Assembly: GCF_022809125.1 (NCBI RefSeq) | Contig: NZ_JALGBI010000001.1 | Coordinates: 1,860,001 to 1,924,000, forward strand | DNA length: 64,000 nt | Direction: 5' to 3' | Source: Variovorax terrae | GTDB taxonomy: Bacteria > Pseudomonadota > Gammaproteobacteria > Burkholderiales > Burkholderiaceae_C | Shown: positions 62,299 to 64,000 of the stretch, one piece after another | How positions within the stretch are numbered: position 1 is the stretch's first letter | How the letters are laid out: each line of letters opens with the position of its first letter | Position numbers and translations under genes: made by a program | The notes under the pieces: generated by a model | Database searches by the model: none | What the model was told of the DNA's origin: nothing | The model's input: the letters and a program-made list of their open reading frames with translations, nothing else

Positions 62299-63566
62299 GG
62301 GGCACCGAAGCCACCAGCGACCCGCAGCGCCCCGAAGGCGCGGCCGCCCTGCTGCGCACCACGCAGACGATCCGCGAACGCGCCCAGGCGCTGCTGGCCC
62401 GCGCGCGCGCCGGCCAGTCGGCCTGGTTCGCCGTGGACGATGCCGCCCTCGACGGCGCCGCGGCGCAGGTGGCGGCGGTCACGCGGGCCCGCTACCCGCA
62501 CCTGCGGATTCCGTACCACAGCCGCTGGCGCCACTTCGAGGCCGGCGGCATCGACCGCCGGGCCGAGCTCGACCGCCAGCTGGGCGACGCGCATCCGTCC
62601 GAGCGCGCCCGAGCCTACATCGACCTCGCCGTGGTCAGCGTGCTGCTCGACGCCGGCGCCGGGCCGCAGTGGCGCTACGCCGAGCCGGCCAGCGGCCAGA
62701 GCTTCACGCGCTCCGAAGGCCTGGGCGTGGCGAGCTTCCACGCCTTCATGGCCGGCATGTTCTCCAGCGACATGAACCATCCGCTGCGCGCCGACTCGGT
62801 CGGGCTGCGCGCGCTGACGGCCGACCGGCTCGCCGAGGCATTCCAGGCCGGCGCGGCCAACCCGCTGGTCGGGCTGGAGGGCCGCGTGCTGCTGCTGCGC
62901 CGGCTCGGCGAGGTGCTGCACGAGCAGCCCGAGGTGTTCGGCGCCGACGCGGCGCGGCCGGGCGGCCTGTTCGACATGCTGATCAAGCCCTACGGCCCCG
63001 ACACGCCGCCCACGGCCGACGTGGCCGCGCATGACATCCTGTCGCAGCTGCTGATGTCGCTGTCGCCGATCTGGCCCGCGCACAACGCCATCGGCGGGTT
63101 GCCGCTGGGCGACTGCTGGCGGCATGCGGCCGTGCGCGGCGACGGCCTGACCGACGGCTGGATGCCCTTTCACAAGCTGTCGCAATGGCTCACCTATTCG
63201 CTGATCGAGCCGTTCCAGTGGGGCGGCGTCCAGGTGCGCGGGCTGGACGCGCTGACCGGCCTGCCCGAGTACCGCAACGGCGGGCTGATGCTCGATGCCG
63301 GCGTGCTGCGCCTGCGCGACGCGGCCCAGGCCGCCCGCCCGCACGCGGCCGGCGACGAATTCATCGTCGAATGGCGGGCCCTCACGGTGGCCCTGCTCGA
63401 CGAGCTCGCCCCCCGGGTGCGCCAGCAGTTAGGATTGGCCGCTTCGCAGATGCCGCTGGCCTGCGTGCTCGAAGGCGGCACCTGGGCCGCCGGCCGGGTG
63501 CTGGCACAGCGCCTGCGGGGCGGGCTGCCGCCCCTGCAGATCGACAGCGACGGAACCGTTTTTTAA
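62295..63566 (+). CDS. URC4/DUF1688 uracil catabolism protein
   Basis: 423 residues, DUF1688. Segments [48 protein letters not shown] and [16 protein letters not shown] are characteristic. Biochemical role in uracil degradation is not fully known. It starts within the URC1 stop (ATGA) and precedes upp by 31 bp, giving the URC1-URC4-UPP order seen in fungi and some bacteria. Confidence 0.9.
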
Positions 63567-63597
63567 AGTCAAGAGAAGAAAAGGCACAAGAACCGCC

Positions 63598-64000
<403 letters not shown>

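Overview
The window looks like a chromosome segment from a high-GC betaproteobacterium of the Burkholderiales, most likely Comamonadaceae. The evidence is protein-level resemblance, family-typical gene orders (ygfZ/mltG/tmk/holB/pilZ/tatD and hemF/nadD/rsfS/rlmH/maf/rng), several Bug-type periplasmic binding proteins, and a dispersed mini-repeat (a GCTAT...ATAGC hairpin followed by a CCTGGAC block) of a kind I associate with that family. Genus is not resolvable by eye.

Layout. 1-7.1 kb: patatin-like protein (cut by the window edge), DUF4239 membrane protein, iron alcohol dehydrogenase, HSL-type hydrolase, a 4HBT-GNAT fusion, and a Wzy/O-antigen-ligase protein with a TPR tail. 7.1-12.7 kb: ygfZ, divergent from mltG-tmk-holB-pilZ-tatD-ankyrin. 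12.7-20.2 kb: a catabolic cluster with LysR, two Bug binding proteins, an argininosuccinate-lyase-like C-N lyase, IclR, an RraA-like aldolase and a 2-hydroxyacid dehydrogenase. 20.3-25.9 kb, minus strand: glycosyltransferase-tolB-pal-cpoB-yeeE-tcdA-tRNA-Lys. 26-33.1 kb: envelope polysaccharide genes (O-antigen ligase, heptosyltransferase-like GT9, MsbA, GT2, GT4, polysaccharide deacetylase). 33.4-34.3 kb: two small exported proteins of lower GC.

34.46-50.93 kb is an integrated genomic island of about 16.5 kb. A tyrosine recombinase and an AlpA-like gene lie at its right end, against the 3' end of rng. A 12-bp direct repeat (34464-34475 and 50921-50932) flanks it. The left copy carries what looks like the displaced original end of rng, reading Y-D-I-V-L-L-stop. 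The cargo is almost entirely defence or toxin-antitoxin type: a Wadjet system (jetABCD) with a divergent WYL regulator, a ribbon-helix-helix remnant, a compact four-gene operon (unknown 190-aa protein, QueC-like PP-loop enzyme, XRE-ImmA/IrrE metallopeptidase, PIN nuclease), and hipBA with three phased operators. The four-gene operon is the best candidate for an undescribed system. It pairs a nucleobase/nitrile-synthase-like enzyme with a protease-regulator and a nuclease, all translationally coupled behind one palindromic promoter.

50.9-58.4 kb, minus strand: rng, maf, rlmH, rsfS, nadD, hemF, an acyltransferase, purD and a YebC-family gene. 58.5-64 kb, plus strand: a HerA/YjgR-type ATPase, a PLP threonine/serine dehydratase, and a uracil-catabolism set (URC1-like GTP cyclohydrolase II, URC4/DUF1688, upp; the last is cut by the window end).
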